A stretch of 39,779 bases of DNA from positions 1 through 39,779 of the forward strand of contig CAAFLY010000176.1 of NCBI GenBank assembly GCA_900763885.1. Reading direction: 5' to 3'. A model generated the notes under the pieces. It did no database searches. It was not told the DNA's origin and saw nothing but the letters and a program-made list of their open reading frames with translations. Positions within the stretch are counted from its first letter, which is position 1, and each line of letters starts with the position of its first letter. Positions 24,386 through 32,382 of the stretch are shown piece after piece. A program made the position numbers and the translations under genes. This DNA is from Clostridia bacterium (GTDB taxonomy: Bacteria > Bacillota > Clostridia > Oscillospirales > CAG-272).

Positions 24386-26488
24386 ATGAAATGTACGATA
24401 CTCCATGAATCGACGGGCAGAATGCGGGTCCGCTTTTCCTGTGGCGATATGACCCTTTCGGAGGCGGATCTCGCGGAATACTGGCTGCGGAATACACCGG
24501 GTGTCCGTGCGGTGCGCGTGTATGACCGGACCGGCGACGCGGTGATCCACTACGACGGCAAACGCGCGGCGGTGATCGCGTCCCTTGCCGGATTCTCGTT
24601 CGCAAAGGCAAAAAAACGGGAGCTGGTACCGGAGCATACCCCGCGTGCGCTCAACCGGGAGTTTGAGGACAGGATCGTCTCCACAGTGCTGCACCGGGTG
24701 GTGGCAAAGACCTTCCTGCCATATCCCCTCCGCGCGTTGATCGCTGTATGCAGGTCTTTCCGGTATATCCGGGCAGGACTGGCGGCACTTGCCAGGGGAA
24801 AGCTCACGGTGGCGGTGCTCGACGCGACAGCGGTTACGGTATCGATCCTGCGCGGCGATTTCGGTACGGCGGGCAGCGTGATGTTTATGCTCCACATCGG
24901 CGAGCTGCTGGAGGAATGGACGCGCAAGAAATCCGTCGCCGATCTCGCGGACGCCATGTCGCTGCACGTAGACAGGGTGTGGAAAACGGACGGCGAAACG
25001 GAAACGCTCGTGCCGATCAACACCATCGCGGTCGGCGACCGGATCGTGGTGCGCACCGGCGGCATGATCCCGCTCGACGGCGTGGTCTGCTCCGGCGACA
25101 TGACGGTCAACCAGTCGTCGATGACGGGCGAATCGATCCCTGTGGCGAAGCAGGCGGGCAGCTATGTCTATGCCGGATCCGTCGTGGAGGAGGGCGAGTG
25201 CGTCGTCACCGTCGATAAGAAATCGGGCAGCGGACGGTACGACCGGGTCGTGCGTATGATCGAGGAGTCGGAGCGGCTCAAATCGAACACGGAGGACAAG
25301 GCATATCGCTTGGCGGACAGGCTCGTGCCCTATACGTTGGCAGGGACCGCGCTGGTGTATCTTCTGACCCGCAGCGTCACAAAGATGCTCGCGGTGCTGA
25401 TGGTCGATTTTTCGTGCGCCCTGAAGCTCTCCATGCCGATTGCGGTCCTGTCGGCGATGCGGGAATGCAGTACCCACCATATCTCCGTAAAGGGCGGACG
25501 ATTCCTTGAGGCGGCGGCAGCGGCGGATACGATCGTGTTTGACAAAACGGGCACGCTCACCTACGCCAATCCGACCGTGGTGGACGTCGTACCGTTCGGC
25601 GGCCATTCCGCGGAGGACATGCTCCGTCTGGCGGCTTGTCTGGAGGAGCATTACCCGCATTCCATGGCAAACGCCGTGGTCGAGGAGGCAAGGCGGCGCG
25701 GACTGTCACACGCGGAGTACCATTCCTGTGTGGAATACGTCGTCGCGCATGGCATATCCAGTGCTGTCAATGGGCAGAAGGTCGTCATTGGGAGCGCGCA
25801 CTTTGTCTTTGAGGACGAGGGCTGCGTGATCCCCGAGGGCGAACGGAACCGATTTGAGGCACTGCCGTCCCAGTATTCGCACCTGTACCTCTGCGTCTCC
25901 GGAACCCTCGCCGCCGTGATCTGCATATTCGATCCGCTGCGGGAGGATGCTGCCGGTGCCATAGACGCGCTCCACAGCCGCGGGATCCGTCAGGTCGTGA
26001 TGATGACCGGGGACAACGCGAAAACGGCGCGGTCCATCGCACAGCATGTCGGAGTGGACGATTTCTACGCGGAGGTTCTGCCGGAGGACAAGGCGGCGTA
26101 TATCCAAAAGGCGCGCGTGGAGGGGCATACCGTCATAATGGTCGGCGACGGCGTGAACGATTCCCCGGCACTGTCGGAAGCGGACGTCGGCATTTCGGTC
26201 AGCACCGGAGCCGCGATTGCCCGTGAGATTGCGGATGTGACGATCTCCTCCGAAAATCTCCTCGAAATCGTGACGTTCCGACGGCTGAGCGAGGCGTTGA
26301 TGGACCGGATCCGCCGGAACTACCGCTTCATCGTCGGCTTCAATCTGCTGCTCATCATTCTGGGCGTGTCCGGCGTGATCGTCCCGACGACTGCGGCAAT
26401 GCTCCACAACGCCTCCACACTCGCGATTGGGCTGAAGAGCATGACGAATCTGCTGCCGGAGAACGAGCCGGAAGGGGAGCGCGAATAA
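24386..26488 (+). CDS. Heavy-metal-type (P1B) P-type ATPase with non-canonical SCALKLS membrane motif
   Basis: The 700-residue protein has an N-terminal HMA-like fold (about 1-70, STGRMRVRF) without the usual CxxC. It has the A-domain TGES (about 247-250), phosphorylation site DKTGTLT (Asp386) and the hinge GDGVNDSP (near 587). The membrane segment that normally carries CPC/SPC instead reads VDFSCALKLSMPIAVLSA, with Cys344. The last two helices are at about 650-690. It is a metal efflux pump of the inner membrane whose metal is not predictable from known motif classes. The preceding Cys-rich partner supports a soft or transition metal. AAAGG lies about twelve bases before the ATG. Confidence 0.85.
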   Translation: MKCTILHESTGRMRVRFSCGDMTLSEADLAEYWLRNTPGVRAVRVYDRTGDAVIHYDGKRAAVIASLAGFSFAKAKKRELVPEHTPRALNREFEDRIVSTVLHRVVAKTFLPYPLRALIAVCRSFRYIRAGLAALARGKLTVAVLDATAVTVSILRGDFGTAGSVMFMLHIGELLEEWTRKKSVADLADAMSLHVDRVWKTDGETETLVPINTIAVGDRIVVRTGGMIPLDGVVCSGDMTVNQSSMTGESIPVAKQAGSYVYAGSVVEEGECVVTVDKKSGSGRYDRVVRMIEESERLKSNTEDKAYRLADRLVPYTLAGTALVYLLTRSVTKMLAVLMVDFSCALKLSMPIAVLSAMRECSTHHISVKGGRFLEAAAAADTIVFDKTGTLTYANPTVVDVVPFGGHSAEDMLRLAACLEEHYPHSMANAVVEEARRRGLSHAEYHSCVEYVVAHGISSAVNGQKVVIGSAHFVFEDEGCVIPEGERNRFEALPSQYSHLYLCVSGTLAAVICIFDPLREDAAGAIDALHSRGIRQVVMMTGDNAKTARSIAQHVGVDDFYAEVLPEDKAAYIQKARVEGHTVIMVGDGVNDSPALSEADVGISVSTGAAIAREIADVTISSENLLEIVTFRRLSEALMDRIRRNYRFIVGFNLLLIILGVSGVIVPTTAAMLHNASTLAIGLKSMTNLLPENEPEGERE

Positions 26489-26494
26489 ACGCGA

Positions 26495-26542
26495 AAATAC
26501 CGCTGTATATCCCGGAAGAACCGGAGAGACACAGCGGTATTT
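26495..26542. terminator. Terminator between convergent ATPase and inositol-phosphatase-family genes
   Basis: A perfect 12-bp stem AAATACCGCTGT/ACAGCGGTATTT (26495-26506, 26531-26542) has A/T-rich ends; it lies between convergent genes. Confidence 0.75.
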
Positions 26543-26583
26543 CTGTATGGAGGTGCAAAATCCACCTGAAATCAGCGTTTCCC

Positions 26584-27390
26584 CTACAGATTTGTCTGCA
26601 GCACGCCTTTTTGCAGCACCTGCGCGACCGTATCTGGATTTCCGGCAAGCACAGGAGAGGGATGGTCAAACGCGACCGGGGAGCCGTCGAAGGTACAGAT
26701 CGTGCCGCCCGCTTCCGTGATGAGGAGAGAACCTGCCGCGTAATCCCATGGCGAGAGGAGATATTCGAAGAACACGTCCCCCCGTCCGACTGCGATGGCA
26801 CACAAATCGAGCGCGGCAGAGCCGGATCGGCGAATGTCCCGACAGCACTGGAACAGGGACCAGAGCGAGGTAAACGTCGCCTTGCCGAGGCGGTCGCGAT
26901 AATAGGGAGAGGTGCCGAAGAGACACAGCCCGTCCGAGAGGGAGCGCGTGCTCACGCGGATCCGCCGTTCCGTGCCGTCATGTACCAGATACGCACCGCC
27001 GCCGCGTACCGCATAGAACAATTCGTCCGCATAGGGATTGTAGACGGCGCCATAAACCATCGTCCCCCGGTCGCAGGCACCAACGGAGATCGCACTGCAG
27101 CGGCAGTCCTCCATGAAATTGGTCGTGCCATCGATGGGATCCACGATGAGGGTCTGTCCACCCGCGATCTTGGCGGGATGGGTGTCGGCGGATTCCTCCC
27201 CGAGCATATCCCAATCCGGCAGAGCATCGGCAAACGCCGCGCGCAGGAACTGTTCCGTGCGGATGTCGTAATCGGTCACGAAATTCTGCGCACCGGATTT
27301 GGCATGGGTCGCGTTCTCCGGTCGATCGGCAGACAGCATGATCTGGCTCGCCGCGCGCAGAATCGAGGGTACTTTTGAAAAATCGTACAT
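26584..27390 (-). CDS. Inositol monophosphatase family protein
   Basis: From ATG 27390 (GGAAGGAAGG upstream) the protein has 268 residues; the frame extends further upstream but lacks a start signal. The metal-binding signature is complete: LGEESAD, VDPIDGTTNFM and SPWDYAAGSLLITEAGG, with the structural GSAALDLC. Family members hydrolyse inositol-1-phosphate, 3'-phosphoadenosine 5'-phosphate or fructose-1,6-bisphosphate, using Mg2+. It is five bases downstream of the DUF6873-like gene and probably cotranscribed. Confidence 0.88.
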   Translation of the reverse strand: MYDFSKVPSILRAASQIMLSADRPENATHAKSGAQNFVTDYDIRTEQFLRAAFADALPDWDMLGEESADTHPAKIAGGQTLIVDPIDGTTNFMEDCRCSAISVGACDRGTMVYGAVYNPYADELFYAVRGGGAYLVHDGTERRIRVSTRSLSDGLCLFGTSPYYRDRLGKATFTSLWSLFQCCRDIRRSGSAALDLCAIAVGRGDVFFEYLLSPWDYAAGSLLITEAGGTICTFDGSPVAFDHPSPVLAGNPDTVAQVLQKGVLQTNL

Positions 27391-27395
27391 GGTTT

Positions 27396-28136
27396 CTACC
27401 TTCCTTCCATGGAATTTATCCCTCCCGCCACACGGATCCCGCCGTAATCCGTCAGTCCGGGGGAGGCATACAGCACACATTCCGCGATCCCATGCGTGCG
27501 GCAATGGTCGTGAACCGGAGCAAGAGCCGGCGTATCCGGCGTGCCGAACCAGTATAGCGTGTCCCCGACCGAACCGCATGTACCGCCCGGAAAGCCGCAA
27601 TCGTATCCCGGCAGCGCGATGGGGAATGGATCGAGCCGTGTCGTCGAGATTGCGGACAGTGCTGCTGTGGCGCGCAGAATCGACGGATCCGTGGTGAACA
27701 GCGCGTCTCCCAGCACGATCGTGGAGCAGGCGGCATATCCCTGACGGACGGACAAGGGCGTATAGCCGCACTTTTTTGCGGTATCCGGGATCTCCGGCGC
27801 GAGGATGGCGGTTTTCCCCAGAAGATACCGTCCGCAGAGCACCCCATTGTACGCGGCGTCGGCGGGATACGTGTTTCCGTGCGGCGTGGACAGGGGACAG
27901 AGGGTCACGTCGGCGTTCTCTGCAATATCGTCAAAGAAAGCAGCGTTTGCCCGATAGTACTCCCGCGGCAGGAACAGATACCCGGGGAGCGTGCAGACCA
28001 GCGTGTCCGGATGGCAGCGAATCGGCGCAGGCAAGGCGGGATCCGGCGGCAGAAAACGAGCGTGCGGAAGGCTGCGGCGAATCTCTGTTCGGCACTTTTC
28101 CGGGAGAGCGGAGGAAAAAAGCGGGATCACCGGCAT
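27396..28136 (-). CDS. DUF6873-like protein (GME fold suspected)
   Basis: The 246-residue protein has the conserved-looking stretch LPGYDCGFPGGTCGSVGDTLYWFG, an ILAPEIP and GYAACSTIVLGD pattern and a C-terminal SPGLTDYGGIRV. These features resemble DUF6873 proteins, thought to share the pentein/GME fold of guanidine-modifying enzymes. A cysteine and several Asp/His residues could be catalytic, but I cannot assign a reaction. GAGG lies eight bases before the ATG. It is first of a two-gene unit with the inositol-phosphatase-family gene. Confidence 0.65.
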   Translation of the reverse strand: MPVIPLFSSALPEKCRTEIRRSLPHARFLPPDPALPAPIRCHPDTLVCTLPGYLFLPREYYRANAAFFDDIAENADVTLCPLSTPHGNTYPADAAYNGVLCGRYLLGKTAILAPEIPDTAKKCGYTPLSVRQGYAACSTIVLGDALFTTDPSILRATAALSAISTTRLDPFPIALPGYDCGFPGGTCGSVGDTLYWFGTPDTPALAPVHDHCRTHGIAECVLYASPGLTDYGGIRVAGGINSMEGR

Positions 28137-28157
28137 ATGAAAACCTCATAAATGTCA

Positions 28158-28191
28158 AAAACGTCCGATAGAGACTCTACCAGACGTTTTC
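28158..28191 (-). terminator. Terminator downstream of rpmB
   Basis: Stem AAAACGTC/GACGTTTT (28159-28166, 28184-28191); on the minus strand it ends in a T-run. It lies between rpmB and the DUF6873-like gene. Confidence 0.75.
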
Positions 28192-28207
28192 AAGCGTATT
28201 CCAAAAA

Positions 28208-28393
28208 TCAAACGCGGGTAACCTTACCGGAACGCAGGCAACGGGAGCAAACATTGACCGTTACATGAGCGCCGTTTACGATTGCTCTTACCTTGCGAAT
28301 GTTCGGTTTCCAGGCTCTGTTGGTCTTCCGGTTGGAGTGAGACACATTCTGACCGAAAGTAACGCCTTTACCGCAAACACAGCACTTTGCCAT
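28208..28393 (-). CDS. rpmB: 50S ribosomal protein L28
   Basis: The 61-residue protein begins MAKCCVCGKGVTFGQNVSHSNRKTNR and continues AWKPNIRKVRA and CSRCLRSGKVTRV, which is clearly L28 with two CxxC pairs (zinc-binding form). GGAGGTG precedes the ATG at 28393. It is monocistronic with its own strong promoter, as is usual for rpmB. Confidence 0.97.
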   Translation of the reverse strand: MAKCCVCGKGVTFGQNVSHSNRKTNRAWKPNIRKVRAIVNGAHVTVNVCSRCLRSGKVTRV

Positions 28394-28447
28394 TTGCAAT
28401 TACACCTCCGTTATTGGTATTCTGAAATACAAAAATCAACAGTACCA

Positions 28448-28476
28448 ATTATAGCACAGATCTTTTGAAATTGCAA
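28448..28476 (-). promoter_or_regulatory. Promoter for rpmB
   Basis: On the minus strand TTGCAA (28476-28471), 17 bases, TATAAT (28453-28448), extended TGC. Confidence 0.85.
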
Positions 28477-28643
28477 GAGGAAATTCTCTTTTTCTTTTGG
28501 AAAACTGAAAATTTCTCCCACGGTGCGGATTGCGGCAGGGAAAAGTTTACGAAAGGGGACCGCGTTTCCCACGGATTTTGTACGACTGGAAGATTTAGCC
28601 AAAACAACCCCATTCCGCATCCGAAAAATCCACAGAATCACTC

Positions 28644-28673
28644 TTGCATCCGCCGGTGGGATTGTGGTATGAT
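28644..28673 (+). promoter_or_regulatory. Promoter for the iron-type alcohol dehydrogenase gene
   Basis: TTGCAT (28644-28649), 18 bases, TATGAT (28668-28673), with an extended TGG. Confidence 0.62.
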
Positions 28674-28719
28674 AAGTGGCAGTGAGCACGACAAATTGGG
28701 ATGCACGGCCCTTGGGTGA

Positions 28720-28785
28720 TTTTTGCGCCAGAGAAGGCATAAGCCCAACCCTGTTGGCGCAAAACCCAATGGATTCACCACGTCC
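28720..28785 (+). repeat. Hairpin repeat with conserved tail (copy A)
   Basis: Perfect 10-bp arms TTTTGCGCCA (28721-28730) and TGGCGCAAAA (28755-28764), then the tail CAATGGATTCACCACGTCC. It lies in the leader between promoter and gene start. Confidence 0.65.
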
Positions 28786-28854
28786 TTGTAAAAATTAAAA
28801 TCTCTCCGGCGCGACCTGAAACAAAAGGGAGCCGGAGCAAATCGGAGTATAGAT

Positions 28855-29976
28855 ATGAACTTTCAGAATCATCCTCCCGTGCGGCTCTTTCTTGGGGACA
28901 ATGCCATGCGGGACAACATCGACCGATTTCGGATCGGGAAAAAAGCCCTTGTTGTAAGCGGAAAACACGGCGCGGACGCGTGCGGCGCGATGGCGGAGGT
29001 GGACGGGATCCTCGCCGCGCTGTCTATCCCTTACGTGCGCTTTACGGAGATCACGGAAAATCCCCCGGCTCAGACATGTTATCGCGGCGGTCAGATGGCG
29101 AGAGCGGAGGGCTGTGATTTCGTCATCGCGATCGGCGGCGGATCCTCCCTCGACGGCGCCAAAGCGATTGCCGCTTATGCCGCGAACCCGGATATGGGAG
29201 TGACGGAGATCTTTGACGGGCTGAAGAACCCCTGTCTGCCGCTCATTGCCATTCCGACCACAGCGGGCACCGGGAGTGAAGCGGTCTGCTATGCGGTGTT
29301 GACCCTCCCCGGCGGCAGGCAGAAGAAAACGTTCAAGGATCCCACCTCCTTCCCGCAGTCGAGCTTTGTTTGCCCGAAATTCACGCGCACCCAGTCGAGA
29401 AAGAACACGGAATCGACCGCTCTGGACGCGTTTGCCCATGCCATCGAATCGTATCTCTCGCCGAAATCAACGCCGGAAAGCGAGGAGGCCGCTCTGTATG
29501 CCGCGCATGAGGTCTGGGATGTGTTGTTCCGGGACGCGGACGGAGAAGGGGAACGGGATCCCGGCGGATATACGGCGAAGCAGAGGGAACGGTTGTCCTA
29601 CGCGGCATGCGCGGCAGGGATCGCCATCCACTACACGGGTACCGGATTCCCCCATCCGCTCGGCTACAGTCTGACCCTGACCTACGGCATTCCCCACGGA
29701 TACGCCTGCGCGCTGTTTGAGGGAGCGTATATTGCGTACAACATGCTGACCGAGGTGGGTGCGGCAAAGCTTCGCGCGTTCGCAGACCACATCGGCACCA
29801 CCCCCGCGGAGATGATTGCCCTGCTGCCCGCCAAACCGGGGATCGATCTCCACATGACGCCGGAGACGGCGGAGGAGCTGATCGATCTGGTCGCGGATGC
29901 CGGAAACTACAAAAATTCCCCCTACGTCCTCACACGCGGTGAGATGAGCGATATTTACAGAAGACGGTTCTGCTGA
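28855..29976 (+). CDS. Iron-type (group III) alcohol dehydrogenase family protein
   Basis: The 373-residue protein has the nucleotide-binding FVIAIGGGSSLDGAKAIA and the family PTTAGTGSE. The four metal ligands are in place: Asp191 and His195 (LDAFAHAIE), His267 (GFPHPLGYS) and His281 (GIPHGYAC). It would reduce an aldehyde or oxidise an alcohol with NAD(P)H; members include butanol, 1,3-propanediol and lactaldehyde dehydrogenases. A link to L-fucose/lactaldehyde metabolism is tempting because L-fucose isomerase lies 3.4 kb away, but other genes intervene. Its N-terminal half is typical. GGAG precedes the ATG. Confidence 0.88.
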   Translation: MNFQNHPPVRLFLGDNAMRDNIDRFRIGKKALVVSGKHGADACGAMAEVDGILAALSIPYVRFTEITENPPAQTCYRGGQMARAEGCDFVIAIGGGSSLDGAKAIAAYAANPDMGVTEIFDGLKNPCLPLIAIPTTAGTGSEAVCYAVLTLPGGRQKKTFKDPTSFPQSSFVCPKFTRTQSRKNTESTALDAFAHAIESYLSPKSTPESEEAALYAAHEVWDVLFRDADGEGERDPGGYTAKQRERLSYAACAAGIAIHYTGTGFPHPLGYSLTLTYGIPHGYACALFEGAYIAYNMLTEVGAAKLRAFADHIGTTPAEMIALLPAKPGIDLHMTPETAEELIDLVADAGNYKNSPYVLTRGEMSDIYRRRFC

Positions 29977-29996
29977 GAAGCAGGCAGACAAAAGAG

Positions 29997-30038
29997 AAGG
30001 AGCCATGATCCGGAAAAACGCGGATACGGCTCCTTTTT
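29997..30038 (+). terminator. Intrinsic terminator after the dehydrogenase gene
   Basis: Stem AAGGAGCC/GGCTCCTT (29997-30004, 30028-30035) with an inner ATCCG/CGGAT stem and T-run to 30038. Confidence 0.85.
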
Positions 30039-30064
30039 CGTGCGGTTTTTCTATGAAAATAGGT

Positions 30065-30265
30065 TTATCCGGCGACATCCACCAACATTTTTGTAATGCG
30101 GTTGTTCACATCCAGATAGTATTTCACCGTATCCTGAATCGACGTTCCTCTTGTGAAACGGTGGGGTATGACAAAAACAAAGAAATCCCTGTACGGTATC
30201 TGCCATACGGGGATTTCTGTTTTGGGGTCATTGCCCTGTCCGAGAACGGGCGCGGGGAGTAAATG
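30065..30265 (-). pseudogene. Possible 3' gene remnant, in frame downstream of the trigger-factor-like gene
   Basis: After the TGA of the lipoprotein gene the same minus-strand frame stays open for 66 codons and ends at TAA 30067-30065. The last 30 codons read like a genuine protein C-terminus (GTSIQDTVKYYLDVNNRI, TKMLVDVAG). The part nearest the lipoprotein includes the terminator hairpin and may be chance. It has no start codon or ribosome site. It could be the tail of a deleted gene, or coincidence. Confidence 0.3.
30172..30218 (-). terminator. Intrinsic terminator of the trigger-factor-like lipoprotein gene
   Basis: A long stem AGAAATCCC/GGGATTTCT (30181-30189, 30210-30218) is extended inward with one mismatch; on the minus strand it is followed by TTTGTTTTTGT. 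Confidence 0.82.
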
Positions 30266-31348
30266 TCAGGATTCCGACACGGACGCGTGGTTGGCGACCC
30301 ACTGCTTGGTCACATCGGAGAGGACTGCCGCGCGCACCACATCCTTGCCGAACGCGTTTTCCATATCCTCTATGGTCGTGTAGCCGTATTTGTCCGCGTA
30401 AATCTGTGCGTATTTGGTATATTCTTCATCCGTCGCTTCAATATTCTCGGCGCGGGCAATGGCGTATACGATCATCTCCTCCTTGACCTGCTTTTTGGCA
30501 AGCTCGTCGAGATATGTGTCAAATTCCTCTTCGGTTTTTCCATAAGCGACCTTGAGGTATTCCGCTCGGTTGATGCCTACGGTGTTGAGATACGCTTCGA
30601 TTTCCCGGTTGACCTGGTCGCGGATCTCGCCCAGCTCCTTTTCGGGGTACTTCTTGACGACCGTTCCTTCCAGCACAGCGGGCCAGACCTGCGAAAGGAG
30701 AAGAGAGGAACGGTTGTTGGCGGCTGCCTCTGTCAATGCCTCCCGTACCGCGTCCCGGTATGCGTCTGCGGAGTCGAAATTGAGCATTGTCTGGACAAAC
30801 AGATCGGTCAGCTCCGGCACAATGGCAGCACATACCCGCTCCACGGTGATCCGGTACGAGAGTGTTTCGCCCGCGTATTCCCCGTACGCGTCGATGTTCG
30901 GCAGTGTGCGCGTCGCTTCAATGACGTCTCCCGCCTTCGCTCCGGTCAGCGCTTCGTCAATCGCCTCGCCGTAAGCCGCAAAACCGAGGGTCAGAGAGGT
31001 CTCCTCCTCACAGTATTCGTCCACAGCGGCGCCATTTAAGGTGACGTCCGCCGCGAAATATACGATATTGCCGGGAGCGGCACCTGTATCGATGTCCTTC
31101 TCCGAGGCGTAATAGGCGAGCGTGGACTGGACCTCCATATCCACATCCTCGTCCGTGATGCTCGCGTCGGCATATACGGCAGGCACACCGTTATATTGCG
31201 CCAGATCGATATACTCCGAGAGATCGTAGTTGTAGCGGTAATAAAGCGGATCGTTTGTTTTGCTGCATCCGGTCAAACAGACGGGCAGTACGGTCAGCGC
31301 ACAGAGCATCCCGCACATGCACCGGGTCAGTTTCGATGAGAGCTTCAT
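30266..31348 (-). CDS. Trigger-factor-like lipoprotein (FKBP-like plus TF C-terminal domain)
   Basis: From ATG 31348 (GGAGG upstream) the protein has 360 residues. A lipobox LTGC places the lipidated cysteine at 28, so it is exported and anchored outside the membrane. Residues about 90-175 resemble a degenerate FKBP-type isomerase domain (PGNIVYFAADVTLNG; GFAAYGEAIDEALTGAKAGDVIEATRTLPN). The remainder is helical like the trigger factor C-terminal chaperone arms. It probably assists folding of secreted proteins. Similar extracellular trigger-factor-like lipoproteins occur in Clostridia. Monocistronic. Confidence 0.8.
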   Translation of the reverse strand: MKLSSKLTRCMCGMLCALTVLPVCLTGCSKTNDPLYYRYNYDLSEYIDLAQYNGVPAVYADASITDEDVDMEVQSTLAYYASEKDIDTGAAPGNIVYFAADVTLNGAAVDEYCEEETSLTLGFAAYGEAIDEALTGAKAGDVIEATRTLPNIDAYGEYAGETLSYRITVERVCAAIVPELTDLFVQTMLNFDSADAYRDAVREALTEAAANNRSSLLLSQVWPAVLEGTVVKKYPEKELGEIRDQVNREIEAYLNTVGINRAEYLKVAYGKTEEEFDTYLDELAKKQVKEEMIVYAIARAENIEATDEEYTKYAQIYADKYGYTTIEDMENAFGKDVVRAAVLSDVTKQWVANHASVSES

Positions 31349-31380
31349 ATTTCTGATTTCCTCCGATGGGACAGATAGAG

Positions 31381-31448
31381 TTTTTTCGGCAGCACACTGC
31401 ATACCACAAGCTTTTTATACGCAAAACCGCGATGGATCCGGCGTATCC
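31381..31448 (+). repeat. Hairpin repeat with conserved tail (copy C, decayed arms)
   Basis: The tail GCAAAACCGCGATGGATCC followed by GGCGTATCC (31421-31448) matches copies A, B and D. The upstream arm region keeps the expected length and T-rich start but pairs poorly. It sits between promoter and start of the minus-strand lipoprotein gene. Confidence 0.5.
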
Positions 31449-31486
31449 GCAAAAACGGTATGCCAGTGTTTTCTTGGCTACCGTTC

Positions 31487-31515
31487 AGTATACCATACAA
31501 TCGGCGAAATTGCAA
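31487..31515 (-). promoter_or_regulatory. Promoter for the trigger-factor-like lipoprotein gene
   Basis: On the minus strand TTGCAA (31515-31510), 17 bases, TATACT (31492-31487), extended TGG. Confidence 0.8.
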
Positions 31516-31539
31516 CCTTTTGCGGGAAATTTCATGGGA

Positions 31540-32232
31540 TTACGCCGCATCCGCGCGGTATCGCCTCTCCCACAGTGTGCGCAAACCCTCCTCCGTGAGA
31601 AACGCGACGCCGCCATAGAGGATCACGGCATATAAAAGATACCCGAGCATGGACGACACCTCCGCCGTGGTGATGTCCGTGTAGCTGGAGGTGAACGAGA
31701 GAATGTTGAAGCCCTCCATGCCGACACGCGCGATAAGCTGCCAGAGCAGGGAAAGACGCAGTGCGGCGGCAAGCGTGTACCGCTCCTTGGCGCGCGGATG
31801 AGGGCTGGTTTGCCGCCAATGGAGGACAAGCTGCGCGGTGATCCAGGCAAGGACGCACAGCACCAGCTCATATGCCAGCTGCAGGGCGAGCCAGATGACG
31901 GCGACGGTCACAAGCTCCGCAATGCTGTTTTGCGCAAGATCCACGGCGAGGCGGGAGAGCATATCGACGAGGATCAATCCGCCGGAGAGGAGAATGTGCC
32001 GATTGGAAAAGGACAGTCCGAACGTCCAGTAGCCGTAGGCGACGGCACAGAAGAGATAGGTGGTGCGCAGACAGCCGAGCAGATCCTCCGCATATCCGAG
32101 GACTACGGAGATCCAGTCCTTGTAGAGGATATTGGTGGCGCTTTCCCCATAGAAAAGCCCGAGGAGCCGTCCCACGATGGTGGTGCAGAGCAGAACGAGC
32201 GTGAAGCGGATGAGAAACCGTTTTTTGGTCAT
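31540..32232 (-). CDS. Polytopic membrane protein of unknown function
   Basis: From ATG 32232 (GGGAGG six bases upstream) the protein has 230 residues. About six hydrophobic helices are visible (FTLVLLCTTIVGRLLGLFY; LRTTYLFCAVAYGYWTFGL; ILLSGGLILVDMLSRLAV; LVTVAVIWLALQLAYELVLCVLAWITA; LRLSLLWQLIARVG; VSSMLGYLLYAVILYGGVAFL). There is no catalytic motif that I recognise. Its C-terminus is basic (LWERRYRADAA), consistent with a cytoplasmic end. The gene is divergent from the M14-like gene. Confidence 0.7.
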   Translation of the reverse strand: MTKKRFLIRFTLVLLCTTIVGRLLGLFYGESATNILYKDWISVVLGYAEDLLGCLRTTYLFCAVAYGYWTFGLSFSNRHILLSGGLILVDMLSRLAVDLAQNSIAELVTVAVIWLALQLAYELVLCVLAWITAQLVLHWRQTSPHPRAKERYTLAAALRLSLLWQLIARVGMEGFNILSFTSSYTDITTAEVSSMLGYLLYAVILYGGVAFLTEEGLRTLWERRYRADAA

Positions 32233-32382
32233 GGCAGCCTCCCTGGAACGGATTTGACCCATAAAAAATATACCTTATTATGATACCATGTTTCCGTGCG
32301 GATTTCCTGCCCTTTTTTGTAAACAATTCCGCCGGAGCCGCATATAGATGGGGTATCTCATCTGAACAAGGGAGGAAAAACG

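Larger units (their letters stand above)
28477..28854 (+). other. Divergent intergenic region between rpmB and the alcohol dehydrogenase gene
   Basis: There is nothing gene-like at 28477-28643. A plus-strand promoter at 28644-28673, hairpin repeat A at 28720-28785 and a stem CTCCGGC/GCCGGAG just before the dehydrogenase ribosome site (about 28802-28835) fill the rest. Confidence 0.5.

Noticed and set aside
28410..28740. A 109-codon minus-strand frame upstream of rpmB
   Set aside because: It spans the rpmB promoter and the dehydrogenase promoter and has no ribosome site.
30005..31039. Plus-strand frames antisense to the trigger-factor-like gene
   Set aside because: They run across terminators and antisense to a convincing lipoprotein; composition is not protein-like.
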